Positions 44,488 through 52,737 of a stretch of 64,000 nucleotides of DNA are shown here, piece after piece (positions within the stretch are counted from its first letter, which is position 1; every line of letters begins with the position of its first letter). The stretch spans positions 124,001 to 188,000 of the forward strand of contig CANLMQ010000005.1 of NCBI GenBank assembly GCA_947492175.1, read 5' to 3'. This DNA comes from an uncultured Draconibacterium sp. GTDB taxonomy: Bacteria > Bacteroidota > Bacteroidia > Bacteroidales > Prolixibacteraceae. The position numbers and the translations under genes were made by a program. The notes under the pieces are model-generated. The model was not told where the DNA came from. It did not search any database and saw only the letters and a list, made by a program, of their open reading frames with translations.

Positions 44488-44832
44488 ATGAACGATCAGA
44501 AATTGACACTCGCCGATGCCCAGGAACAAGTTGACAAGTGGATAAAAACTATTGGAGTGAGGTATTTCAGCGAGCTAACCAACATGACAATATTAACCGA
44601 AGAAGTTGGTGAACTGGCACGAATTATGGCGCGAAAATATGGCGACCAGTCATTTAAAAAATCGGACGAAAAATATGATTTGGCAGATGAAATGGCTGAT
44701 GTACTTTGGGTGCTTATTTGTTTAGCTAACCAAACCGGAGTGGACTTAAACGAAGCTTTTCTGAAAAATATTGAAAAGAAGACAAACCGCGATAAAGAAC
44801 GACACAAAAACAACAAAAAAATTAACGATTAG
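44488..44832 (+). CDS. MazG-like nucleotide pyrophosphohydrolase
   Basis: A small all-alpha NTP pyrophosphohydrolase of 114 residues from the ATG at 44488 (MNDQKLTLADAQEQVD). The metal-binding helices show TILTEEVGELARIMARKYG (ExxE) and DLADEMADVLWVLICLAN (ExxD), the MazG/dUTPase-superfamily signature. It belongs to the short standalone group, whose substrate (dCTP, dUTP, oxidised nucleotides) varies. It sits between dtd and the YhcH-like gene with gaps of 36 and 2 bases, so a shared house-cleaning operon is likely. Confidence 0.88.
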   Translation: MNDQKLTLADAQEQVDKWIKTIGVRYFSELTNMTILTEEVGELARIMARKYGDQSFKKSDEKYDLADEMADVLWVLICLANQTGVDLNEAFLKNIEKKTNRDKERHKNNKKIND

Positions 44833-44834
44833 AA

Positions 44835-45407
44835 ATGACAGATTTAACTGATCAAATAAATCACATTAATCCTGAAAAATGGACCGATGAAGAAGTATAT
44901 GCCTGGTTTGAAAAAGGACAGTGGCTTGAAGGTTGGGAAGCAAAACCGGACGCGTCGATAAACAAAAGAAATTTTGCCATTGCATACCATAAAAATCCAA
45001 AACAATGGAAACAGGCCTTTTCATTTATTCAACAAACAAATCTTGCAAATCTTACACCCAGCAAAATTGAATTGGATAACAAAAACCTGTTTATTGCTAT
45101 CGATGAATACCAATCGAAAGATAAAAGCCAGACCAAATACGAGGCGCACAAGAAATACATCGACATACAGTACATTATATCCGGCGAAGAACAAATTGGA
45201 TTATGCACACGAAACAAAGCTTCTGTTAGCGAAGGTTACAATCCGGAAACCGATCTTGAATTTTTTAAATACGATGAAGGAGAGTATATAAAAGTAACGC
45301 CGGCAAATTTTGTTATTTTCTTTCCCGACGATTTACACCGGCCGTGTATCAAATTAAACCAATCAGTTGCGGTAAAGAAAATGGTGGTTAAGTTGCTAAT
45401 ATCCTGA
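44835..45407 (+). CDS. YhcH/YjgK/YiaL (DUF386) family protein
   Basis: A beta-barrel protein of the family that includes E. coli YhcH (sialic acid catabolism) and TabA (toxin-biofilm). The 190-residue product carries the core YEAHKKYIDIQYIISGEEQIG and the metal-site region FFPDDLHRPCI. The C-terminal KKMVVKLLI strand is also typical. It has an N-terminal extension of about 40 residues (DEEVYAWFEKGQWLEGW) compared with the usual 150-residue form. Translation follows the MazG-like gene after 2 bases. The role is unclear; an anomerase-like activity on sugar acids is known only for a few relatives. Confidence 0.85.
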   Translation: MTDLTDQINHINPEKWTDEEVYAWFEKGQWLEGWEAKPDASINKRNFAIAYHKNPKQWKQAFSFIQQTNLANLTPSKIELDNKNLFIAIDEYQSKDKSQTKYEAHKKYIDIQYIISGEEQIGLCTRNKASVSEGYNPETDLEFFKYDEGEYIKVTPANFVIFFPDDLHRPCIKLNQSVAVKKMVVKLLIS

Positions 45408-45668
45408 GCGATAGTATTGATCATAAATTAGATAAAAAATCAAATAACTATAAAAACGCTCGAATTTTTTACAATCCTTAATGAATTGTTATTCGGTTTT
45501 TCTAATTCATTATTTTACCTAAATAGTAAGCAGTTATAAAACATTTTTACTTCTTGCATTTACTTGACTTTTCTCGTGCCCAGTTAAAATAAAATTTCTT
45601 TATTTTGCTTAGCAAAAGTACGATTGTACGCTTTTCACTAGTATAAAACCAAAACGAATTATAATAAA

Positions 45669-46688
45669 ATGGAAAATCTGGACTGGAAAAATCTGGGGTT
45701 TGGCTATCGCGACGCAGACTACAATGTTCGTTGCACGTTTAAAAACGGAGAATGGGGAGAACTCGAAGTAAGTACTTCGAATACCATAAATATTCACATG
45801 TCGGCAACGGCATTACATTACGGACAGGAAGCTTTTGAAGGGCTTAAAGCTTTCCGTGGCAAAGACGGTAAAATCCGTGTTTTCCGAATGGATGAAAATG
45901 CCAAACGTATGCAAAGTTCTTGCGAAGGAATTTTAATGGCAAAACTTCCGGTTGAAAAATTTGAAGAGGCTGTTCGTATCGCAATTAAAAAGAACGAACG
46001 TTTTGTGCCTCCTTACGAATCGGGTGCCTCGTTGTATATACGTCCGTTATTAATCGGATCAGGTCCGCAAATTGGTGTGGCTCCGGCAGAAGAATATTTA
46101 TTCGTAGTATTTGTTATGCCTGTTGGTCCGTATTTTAAAGAAGGATTTAAACCAACCAACCTTGTAATTATGCGCCAGTTTGACCGTGCAGCACCACAAG
46201 GTACCGGAAAATACAAAGTTGGCGGTAATTATGCAGCCAGTATGTACGAAGGTAAAAAAGCAAAAGCAAATGGTTTCTCGGCTGTACTTTACCTCGATAG
46301 TAAGGAGAAAAAATACATCGATGAATGTGGTCCGGCCAATTTTTTCGGAATAAAAAACGATACATACATTACACCAGAATCAGACTCAATTCTTCCTTCA
46401 ATTACCAATAAAAGTTTGATTGTTTTGGCTGAAGAAATGGGCTTAAAAGTTGAACGGCGCAAAGTTCCGCACGAAGAATTAGTTGAATTTGAAGAAGTAG
46501 GTGCCTGCGGAACTGCAGCAGTAATTTCTCCAATTAAAGGTGTTTACGATGCCGATAACGATAAATGGTTTAAATACGGAAACCAGGAAGAAGCCGGTAA
46601 ATGGTCGACAAAATTATACAATAAATTACGCGCCATACAATATGGAGACGAACCCGATACACATGGTTGGGTTAAAATAATTGAATAG
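45669..46688 (+). CDS. ilvE: Branched-chain amino acid aminotransferase
   Basis: PLP enzyme (fold type IV) for the last step of Val, Leu and Ile synthesis. The 339-residue protein has the PLP lysine in GTGKYKVGGNYAAS. The conserved YIDECGPANFFGI and GACGTAAVISPI segments bind cofactor and substrate. HYGQEAFEGLKAFRG is typical of the eukaryote-like type II BCAT found in Bacteroidota. It is monocistronic with a clear terminator. The identification is firm. Confidence 0.95.
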   Translation: MENLDWKNLGFGYRDADYNVRCTFKNGEWGELEVSTSNTINIHMSATALHYGQEAFEGLKAFRGKDGKIRVFRMDENAKRMQSSCEGILMAKLPVEKFEEAVRIAIKKNERFVPPYESGASLYIRPLLIGSGPQIGVAPAEEYLFVVFVMPVGPYFKEGFKPTNLVIMRQFDRAAPQGTGKYKVGGNYAASMYEGKKAKANGFSAVLYLDSKEKKYIDECGPANFFGIKNDTYITPESDSILPSITNKSLIVLAEEMGLKVERRKVPHEELVEFEEVGACGTAAVISPIKGVYDADNDKWFKYGNQEEAGKWSTKLYNKLRAIQYGDEPDTHGWVKIIE

Positions 46689-46712
46689 AAAACAAACGGT
46701 AACAAAATAGTT

Positions 46713-46749
46713 AAGGGATATCATATTAGTTGATATCCCTTTTATTTTT
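46713..46749. terminator. Intrinsic terminator after ilvE
   Basis: Eleven-bp stem AAGGGATATCA / TGATATCCCTT with a 7-base loop, then T-rich sequence; also faces the convergent gene at 46801. Confidence 0.85.
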
Positions 46750-46800
46750 TAAAAAAAATATATGAGCAACCATCCTTTTTAAGGATCAGACGATAAAACG

Positions 46801-47292
46801 TTATTCATCAATAATAGAATTACCTTTATTTTCCCACTTTTTTCTGAACTCTTCTATCTCCTGCGAATGTTTTTCCATAAGCTGTTGCCATTCTTTTTGC
46901 TGTTCTAACGACTGAAATTGTGGAGATCTTCTATTAAAAACAGAATCCGGAAACGATTGAAACTGATTTTGAAAATCCTGCAGTAATTCATCGATATCGG
47001 AGATTATTGCCCAATTCGATTTTCCATGAAACTCCTTAAAAAACTGCTCCATGTCGGGACATTCTTTCCCCGAAGAAAACGGATCATCCGGGAAAAAATA
47101 CCTTAAAGTACTATCTGCCGAAGACCACTGGTGTATATAGGTAGAATCGTATTGAATTAAATTCCCATTTTCGTCGTACTCCTTGTTTACAATAATTTGC
47201 TCATCAGGATTATTTTCCTTGTTTGTATCCTGCGCAAAAATCTGACTGGCAAAAAACACCAATCCGGTTATTACAAAAACAATCTTCTTCAT
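46801..47292 (-). CDS. Hypothetical secreted protein, Gln/Glu-rich
   Basis: A 163-residue protein with a signal peptide (FASQIFAQ, cleavage near residue 21). The mature part is hydrophilic: QYDSTYIHQW, a Cys in GKECPDMEQFF, and a helical C-terminus rich in Gln and Glu (QSLEQQKEWQQLMEKHSQEIEEF). I recognise no domain. It is divergent from the ECF sigma gene at 47504 with 211 bases between starts, so it might share its regulation, but no TGTAAC-CGTC element faces this gene. A coiled-coil or chaperone-like role is possible but only a guess. Confidence 0.65.
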   Translation of the reverse strand: MKKIVFVITGLVFFASQIFAQDTNKENNPDEQIIVNKEYDENGNLIQYDSTYIHQWSSADSTLRYFFPDDPFSSGKECPDMEQFFKEFHGKSNWAIISDIDELLQDFQNQFQSFPDSVFNRRSPQFQSLEQQKEWQQLMEKHSQEIEEFRKKWENKGNSIIDE

Positions 47293-47448
47293 GGCTATTT
47301 TTTATTGTAAAAATAATGCATTGAAGAGTAAACAAGTTTTAAAAAGCATTAAAAGGCGTTAACAGGTACCACTGCCACTTATATAAAACATTAGCCAGTT
47401 CATTTTAATATCGCCGGAGAGTTTTTTGAAAATTAAATTGGGCTCGGC

Positions 47449-47474
47449 TGTAACATCCCGCTAACTTGTCCGTC
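47449..47474 (+). promoter_or_regulatory. ECF-type promoter upstream of the second ECF sigma gene
   Basis: TGTAAC (47449-47454), 16 bases, CGTC (47471-47474). The same pair, with 17 bases, precedes the beta-barrel gene at 49350. It suggests that the sigma factor activates its own operon and the barrel gene. Confidence 0.6.
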
Positions 47475-47503
47475 CTATTAACGGAACAGGGTTCAGAAAA
47501 CAA

Positions 47504-47989
47504 ATGACAATAAACGAATACAACCAGGCCGTTAATGACTTTTCAGACCGTTTATACAGGTTTGTTTTAAAAAGTATTAAAGATGTGCACAAAGCTGAAG
47601 ATATTGTGCAGGACAGTTACGAGAAGTTGTGGAAAAATGTGGATAATGTAGATGGAAACAAAGTAAAATCATACCTTTTCACAACTGCTTATCACACCAT
47701 GATTGATCGTATTCGTAAAGAAAAACGTTCGTCGCTTACCGAGGACTTGAATATACCCGAGGAAAGCCATGAAAACAATTATTCAGATTTGGAAGAAGTA
47801 CTAAAAGAAGCAGTTAACCGATTGCCAGAAATACAGCGAATGGTTTTGCTTCTGAGAGATTACGAGGGATACAATTACAACGAAATTGGCGAACTAACAA
47901 AATTAAGCGAATCGCAGGTAAAAGTATATATTTACCGGGCGAGGGTATTTTTGAAAAAATATATTGGAAGCATTGAAGCAGTTGCATAA
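47504..47989 (+). CDS. ECF RNA polymerase sigma factor (second system)
   Basis: A 161-residue extracytoplasmic function sigma factor with region 2 (VHKAEDIVQDSYEKLWKNVD, then HTMIDRIRKEKR) and region 4 (LPEIQRMVLLLRDYEGYNYNEIGELTKLSESQVKVYIYRARV). It starts 29 bases after a TGTAAC-CGTC promoter. The next gene is a single-pass membrane protein with two copies of an anti-sigma-like cytoplasmic domain. Unlike the PUL sigma it has no FecR or SusC partner, so it is likely an envelope-stress type of system. The stop codon marks the start of the 102-base leader repeat. Confidence 0.93.
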   Translation: MTINEYNQAVNDFSDRLYRFVLKSIKDVHKAEDIVQDSYEKLWKNVDNVDGNKVKSYLFTTAYHTMIDRIRKEKRSSLTEDLNIPEESHENNYSDLEEVLKEAVNRLPEIQRMVLLLRDYEGYNYNEIGELTKLSESQVKVYIYRARVFLKKYIGSIEAVA

Positions 47990-48089
47990 TGAAACGAACA
48001 TGACACTTTTATGCCACATAAGTATATAATTAAAATCATGAGAGTTCCATCTTATACCTTTAATAACAAGCAATTTTAATAAGATGAAA
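47988..48089 (+). repeat. 102-bp leader repeat, copy A (sigma/anti-sigma spacer)
   Basis: Begins at the sigma stop codon and ends in the first codons of the anti-sigma-like gene. 89 of 102 positions match 6580-6681 in the opposite orientation; 48024-48057 is identical. See copy B. Confidence 0.8.
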
Positions 48090-49136
48090 ATTAACAGGAA
48101 TAATTACGAAGCGTTTTTTATTGATTATCTGGAGGGAAATCTGGATGAACGTTTGGTGGACAACTTCCTGGAGTTCATCAAACTAAATCCCGACTTAAAA
48201 GAAGAACTGGCTCTTTTTGAATCCGGGTCTGCTGCAGTACCCGAAAATATCTCATTCTCAAAAAAAGAAACGCTTTACAAAGAAAAATACGACTCGGAAA
48301 AAGAATTCGAAAATGCGGCCATTGCCAGCCTTGAAGGAGACATTTCTGCAAACGAAAAATTCGAATTTGAAGTTTATTTAGCCGAACACCCTGAAAAGAA
48401 AAAAGAGGCTGCTCTATATGCAAAAACCAAACTCAAAGCTGACGAATCCATTCTTTTTGCAAAAAGGAAAAAATTATATCGTACATCACGTGGTAAAATA
48501 GTTTTGTTGTGGGCAGGCAGAGCGGCTGCCGTTTTAATTCTGGCTTTTGCCTTTTTTACGTTAACCAATAGGAACATTAATGAAGTTATTCCTGATAACC
48601 AACTGGCAAAAGTAGAAGACAACAAAATAAATCAAAAGGAACATCCGGTTAATAAAATTAAAGAGGAACCGATTGAAGAAAAGAAAAAAGTACGTTCGAA
48701 AAAGCCGGAAATAACACCTAAACAGGAGCTTAAAAAAACGGATGATGATGAAAAGCAATCACCGAAAAGCATTCGTGAAACTACAAGAGGAAGACTTGAA
48801 GAAGACGATCTGGTCCAAACTCGTATTCCTGTAGAAATTCCAAATGAAATGAAAACTATTTCTGCCTCACTCGATGTTCAGGTTCCAAAAGCAAAAATGG
48901 CAACAATGTATCTGGTTTATCCGGATGAATACTACGATGATGAAGTGTTACTGGCTGATAAAGTAATAGAAAAGATCAACCTTGGAAAAATAACCAGGGC
49001 AGGATTAAACCTGGCAAGCAGCATTTCGAATGAAAAATTTACCTACGAGACTGACGAAGACGGAAAAGTTGTTGAATACAATTATGATTCGCGCTTACTT
49101 GCTTTTTCAATTCCCGGAAAAAGAGCCAGACCATAG
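48084..49136 (+). CDS. Anti-sigma-like membrane protein with a duplicated N-terminal domain
   Basis: A 350-residue protein placed directly after an ECF sigma gene. Residues 7-66 (NYEAFFIDYLEGNLDERLVD to KKETLYK) and 75-133 (FENAAIASLEGDISANEKFE to KRKKLYR) are two copies of one helical domain typical of Bacteroidota anti-sigma N-termini. A membrane helix follows at about 139-160 (LLWAGRAAAVLILAFAFFTL). The periplasmic part is Lys/Glu-rich (EKKKVRSKKPE) and ends in a folded segment with TMYLVYPDEYYDDE. It lacks the Cys/His ligands of zinc anti-sigma factors. Role as anti-sigma factor is inferred from context and architecture. Confidence 0.75.
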   Translation: MKINRNNYEAFFIDYLEGNLDERLVDNFLEFIKLNPDLKEELALFESGSAAVPENISFSKKETLYKEKYDSEKEFENAAIASLEGDISANEKFEFEVYLAEHPEKKKEAALYAKTKLKADESILFAKRKKLYRTSRGKIVLLWAGRAAAVLILAFAFFTLTNRNINEVIPDNQLAKVEDNKINQKEHPVNKIKEEPIEEKKKVRSKKPEITPKQELKKTDDDEKQSPKSIRETTRGRLEEDDLVQTRIPVEIPNEMKTISASLDVQVPKAKMATMYLVYPDEYYDDEVLLADKVIEKINLGKITRAGLNLASSISNEKFTYETDEDGKVVEYNYDSRLLAFSIPGKRARP

Positions 49137-49162
49137 TAAAATCAACTCCACATCATATTAAT

Positions 49163-49190
49163 AAAGAGGCACATACCGCCTCTTTTTTTG
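49163..49190 (+). terminator. Intrinsic terminator
   Basis: Eight-bp stem AAAGAGGC / GCCTCTTT with a 7-base loop and T run, after the anti-sigma-like gene. The following barrel gene therefore needs its own promoter, which is present. Confidence 0.85.
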
Positions 49191-49260
49191 TATACTCAAT
49201 GCAGATACCTTTTCTGGGATTTTGACGAATTTATTTTTTTCACCTTTTTAAACACAGGCC

Positions 49261-49287
49261 TGTAACTTTTGAGTAAGGCTCACCGTC
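49261..49287 (+). promoter_or_regulatory. ECF-type promoter upstream of the beta-barrel gene
   Basis: TGTAAC (49261-49266), 17 bases, CGTC (49284-49287), 62 bases before the ATG. Matches the element ahead of the ECF sigma gene. Confidence 0.6.
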
Positions 49288-49349
49288 ACAGCTTCAGAGA
49301 CACTTAAACAAGTGATAATAAAGAGCAGAAAAACAAAAACACTTAAATT

Positions 49350-50279
49350 ATGAAACAGTTTTTTATTTTAATAGTATGCTGTGCGTTAACCGCAAATCTC
49401 TTCGCACAAACCGACACTACCAAGGTTAAAGTTCTGAAAAAGAATGTAGTCACCGTTATTGAAAATGACGACAATGTACACGTAAAAGTTGGAGAAGACC
49501 GTGGTGTTGAAGTTATTACCGACGATTGGGGAGATACTACACATGTAAGAGTTGGCCGCCGCACTTTTAAAGTTATCGAAGGAAACAACGGAACTTATGT
49601 GAAAGTTGAAAAAGGTACCAAACAAAAAAAGTGGTCTGGTAGTTTTAATCCGCACTGGGGCGGGTTGGAAGTTGGTGTAAATATTATGACCAACGCTGAC
49701 TATTCCATGTACAATTCTGATTACGAATTTATGGATCTGAATCCCGGAAAATCATTATCATGGAATTTAAACCTTGCAGAATATGCTTTTACCAACGAGC
49801 GAAAAAACTTTGGCGTTGTAACCGGAGTTGGCTTTAGCTTTAACGACTATGCTTTTAACGATCCCATCACCCTTGAAAAAGAAAGTGTATCAGGAAAGGT
49901 AAATCCGGTTCCACTGGGCGTTGATGCTGATGGCCGTGCCATAAAAAAATCGAAATTACATGTAAATTACCTTACAGTTCCTTTAATGCTTGAAGTAAAA
50001 ACTCCGCTACGTATGGGTAGTTCCCGTTTATATCTGGCCGGTGGTGTAATCGGTGGACTTTATCTGGGTTCTCACACAAAATACAAATGGGAAAAAGGCG
50101 ATAAAGTAAAATCAAAAAGCGGTGTTAATGTCAATCAATGGAAATACGAACTTACCGGTCGTATCGGTTTTGGCGATTTCTGTGTATTTGCCAACTACAG
50201 TATGTCGCCCTTATTTAAAGATGGACGCGGACCTGAGGTTCATCCGCTTATGATAGGTATTTCTTTCCCGAATATTTAA
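49350..50279 (+). CDS. Outer-membrane beta-barrel protein, likely ECF target
   Basis: A 309-residue exported protein (signal ending TANLFAQ). The N-terminal part repeats a short strand pattern, HVKVGEDRGVEVI, HVRVGRRTFKVI and YVKVEKG (residues about 48-92). From about residue 100 a porin-like barrel follows (WGGLEVGVNIMTN, SLSWNLNLAEYAF, LYLAGGVIGGLYLG) and ends with the aromatic-rich LMIGISFPNI, as in PorT/OmpW-like outer membrane proteins. Its own ECF promoter and the preceding sigma/anti-sigma genes indicate that it is the effector of this regulon. Molecular role is unknown. Confidence 0.78.
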   Translation: MKQFFILIVCCALTANLFAQTDTTKVKVLKKNVVTVIENDDNVHVKVGEDRGVEVITDDWGDTTHVRVGRRTFKVIEGNNGTYVKVEKGTKQKKWSGSFNPHWGGLEVGVNIMTNADYSMYNSDYEFMDLNPGKSLSWNLNLAEYAFTNERKNFGVVTGVGFSFNDYAFNDPITLEKESVSGKVNPVPLGVDADGRAIKKSKLHVNYLTVPLMLEVKTPLRMGSSRLYLAGGVIGGLYLGSHTKYKWEKGDKVKSKSGVNVNQWKYELTGRIGFGDFCVFANYSMSPLFKDGRGPEVHPLMIGISFPNI

Positions 50280-50302
50280 AAACAAAAAACATATTCAGCA
50301 TT

Positions 50303-50332
50303 TCCCTGGCAACTTTGCCGGGGATTTTTTTT
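50303..50332 (+). terminator. Intrinsic terminator
   Basis: Eight-bp stem TCCCTGGC / GCCGGGGA with a 6-base loop and an eight-base T run, after the barrel gene. Confidence 0.85.
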
Positions 50333-50364
50333 GAATTCATCCCGGCTTCAGGTATTTTTAGTTT

Positions 50365-50961
50365 ATGGAACTAATTCGGGGACTTACACTTTTAGCATTT
50401 GTTTTCTTTGGCTTTCAAATTATTTATAAACAACAGAAAATCAAGAAAAAAGGAATTCAGGTCTCCACTAATGAACCCGGTATAAAAACTTATTTCATTT
50501 CGTTTCTGTTGCTCCTTTTTTTTGTAATTTTTACAACTGAACTTGTCAGCCAGGTTTTCCAAAATTCGTTTTCGTTACTACCTGCTTTTTTGCAGAATGC
50601 TTTCTGTCACTCAAATTTTCTGACTGTGATTGGTGCAATTACGGTTATCCTTTCGGTAGTTTCTATGCATTTTACTTTGTCGGCTTTTAAAACTTCTTTA
50701 CGTTTTGGTTTAAATGCCAACAACCTGGGAAAACTAATAACAACAGGTATATTTTCACGGTCGCGAAATCCGTTTTTTATTTCAATTGTATTACAGTTTT
50801 TGGGAATCACCCTTGTCTTCCCCACTTTATTTTTTGCAACAATCACCTTCCTTTCAGTAATATCAATACACTTCTTTATTCTGAATGAAGAAAAATTTAT
50901 GCTGCAAAACTACGGGGATGAATACAAAAAATATACACATCAGGTAAGAAGATACTTTTAA
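50365..50961 (+). CDS. Isoprenylcysteine methyltransferase-like (PEMT/ICMT fold) membrane protein
   Basis: A 198-residue polytopic membrane protein with about five hydrophobic helices. The C-terminal part has the phospholipid/isoprenylcysteine methyltransferase pattern: LITTGIFSRSRNPFFISIVLQFLG, then FFILNEEKFMLQNYGDEYKKYTHQVRRYF, where the Glu pair and the Tyr-Lys tail line the SAM site. It would methylate a small membrane-associated substrate. The gene stands alone between a terminator and a convergent amidohydrolase, so no substrate is indicated. Confidence 0.82.
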   Translation: MELIRGLTLLAFVFFGFQIIYKQQKIKKKGIQVSTNEPGIKTYFISFLLLLFFVIFTTELVSQVFQNSFSLLPAFLQNAFCHSNFLTVIGAITVILSVVSMHFTLSAFKTSLRFGLNANNLGKLITTGIFSRSRNPFFISIVLQFLGITLVFPTLFFATITFLSVISIHFFILNEEKFMLQNYGDEYKKYTHQVRRYF

Positions 50962-50984
50962 ACACGGGCTACTTATCTTTCAGG

Positions 50985-52622
50985 CTAGAGTTCAAACACC
51001 TTTTCTCCGGCAATCCATGTACTTTGAATTTTAGTGTCCAATACTTCTTGTGGCGAAGCTGTCATTAAATCGGTATCAAGAATTATAAAATCGGCCCACA
51101 TTCCCGGTTTCAGGTTTCCCTTTTCATTTTCTTCGAAGGATGCTTTTGCCGCCCAGGTTGTCATTGAACGCAAGGTCTGTTCGCGGGTTAATCCCTCTTC
51201 TGTTCGCCAGCCACCCTTGGGCCAGCCATTATGATCGATACGAAAAACTGAAGCATAAAACGTAAACAGCGGCTCGATGTTTTCAACCGGGAAATCGGTT
51301 CCATTTGGCAGCCACCCCAGTTGTTTTAAAAGAGTTTGGTACGAGTAGGCACCTTTTATCCGTTCATCTCCCAGTCTGTCGGCAGCCCATTCCATATCGC
51401 TTGTACAGTGTGTTGCCTGAATAGATGGAACAATTGAATACCTGCCAAACTTTTTAAAATCATCAGGATGAATAATTTGTGAATGTTCGATACGCCAGCG
51501 TCGATCGTTTTTTACCTTTAAAAATGTGCTGTAAGTATCCAATACCAGCCGGTTGCCACCATCGCCAATGGCATGCGTTGCCACAATATAATTATTGTTG
51601 TAAGCCAGTTGGCATATTTTGTTGTAATATTCCTGTCCGGCAATTTGCAGACCTTTGTTTCCCGGATCATCCGAATAATCTTCCAACAACAAAGCACCTC
51701 TCGATCCGAGTGCGCCATCGGCATATATTTTTACTGTACAAACATTAAGTTTATCCGTTTTATAAATTCCTCTTTTTACAAAGTATTCAAAATTCTCTTC
51801 AGAAGGATCAAGCATGGCATTAATTCGCATTTTCAACTCGCCGTCCTTTTGCATTTTATCGATTAGCAAAACAGTATTTTTACCTAATCCACAATCTGTT
51901 ACCGAAGTCAGTCCCGCTGCAAAACAGTTCTTTTGCGCTTCCAGCAATCCTTTTTTTTGTTGCTCTTCTGAAATACCAGGAATATATTTAGTTACCAGAC
52001 TTTCGGCATTGTCGACTAAAATTCCGGTTGGTTCGCCATTTGCAAGAAGTACATCTCCGCCCGGCGTTTTCGATTTTGAAGTTACACCGGCAATTTCCAA
52101 AGCTTTAGAGTTGCACCATACCGCATGACCGTCAACACGAACAAGACAAACCGGAATATCAGGAAACAGCTCATCCAAACCTTCTTTTGTTGGAAATTCC
52201 TTCACATCCCAATCGTTTTGATCCCAGCTGCGACCAAGTACCCACTCGCCTCCAAATTTGTCGTGATGCTTTTTTAAGATCTGATAAATTTCTTCAGGAT
52301 TTTGAGTTCCGCGTAAATCGGCATACTGCATTAAATTTACGCCATAACCATTAAAATGACAGTGGGCATCGTTAAAACCGGGATATATAAATTTTCCTTT
52401 GGCATCAACTGTATTTACTGCCCGATACTTTTTCTCAATCTCTTTGTTGGTTCCAATAGCTACTATTTTGCCATTTGCAACCGCAAAGCTTTCGGCTGTC
52501 GAAAAGTCTTCATCAATCAAATAAACTTTGGCATTGGTTATTACCAAATCAACTTTTCCCTTTTGAGTACATGAATTCATCATAAACAAGAGCAAAACAA
52601 AAACAAACAGTACATTTTTCAT
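50985..52622 (-). CDS. YtcJ-like amidohydrolase lipoprotein
   Basis: A metal-dependent amidohydrolase of 545 residues. The start at 52622 (MKNVLFVFVLLLFMMNSCTQ) gives a lipobox (FMMNSC, Cys18) so the enzyme is exported. The family pattern is FIYPGFNDAHCHFNGYG (HxH metal ligands), SWDQNDWDVKEFPTKEGLDE, VKIYADGALGSRGALL, VATHAIGDGG and RIEHSQIIHPDD, and the C-terminal NGTDFPVENIEP Asp region. YtcJ relatives act on N-substituted amino acids or formamides; the substrate here is unknown. It is divergent from the 113-residue gene with 115 bases between starts. Confidence 0.9.
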   Translation of the reverse strand: MKNVLFVFVLLLFMMNSCTQKGKVDLVITNAKVYLIDEDFSTAESFAVANGKIVAIGTNKEIEKKYRAVNTVDAKGKFIYPGFNDAHCHFNGYGVNLMQYADLRGTQNPEEIYQILKKHHDKFGGEWVLGRSWDQNDWDVKEFPTKEGLDELFPDIPVCLVRVDGHAVWCNSKALEIAGVTSKSKTPGGDVLLANGEPTGILVDNAESLVTKYIPGISEEQQKKGLLEAQKNCFAAGLTSVTDCGLGKNTVLLIDKMQKDGELKMRINAMLDPSEENFEYFVKRGIYKTDKLNVCTVKIYADGALGSRGALLLEDYSDDPGNKGLQIAGQEYYNKICQLAYNNNYIVATHAIGDGGNRLVLDTYSTFLKVKNDRRWRIEHSQIIHPDDFKKFGRYSIVPSIQATHCTSDMEWAADRLGDERIKGAYSYQTLLKQLGWLPNGTDFPVENIEPLFTFYASVFRIDHNGWPKGGWRTEEGLTREQTLRSMTTWAAKASFEENEKGNLKPGMWADFIILDTDLMTASPQEVLDTKIQSTWIAGEKVFEL

Positions 52623-52685
52623 GTTAAACCTTTTAGCTAAAAACAAATGTAATTTATTCTGAATATTTTATACAACATTAGATTA

Positions 52686-52718
52686 TTTGTATTCAGCTAA
52701 ATTATATTTCTAACTTTG
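52686..52718 (+). promoter_or_regulatory. Promoter of the porphyrin/heme run
   Basis: TTTG (52686-52689), 21 bases, TAACTTTG (52711-52718): both Bacteroidota boxes at canonical spacing, 19 bases before the ATG of the 113-residue gene. Confidence 0.75.
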
Positions 52719-52737
52719 CGTTACAAAACAAAAACAG

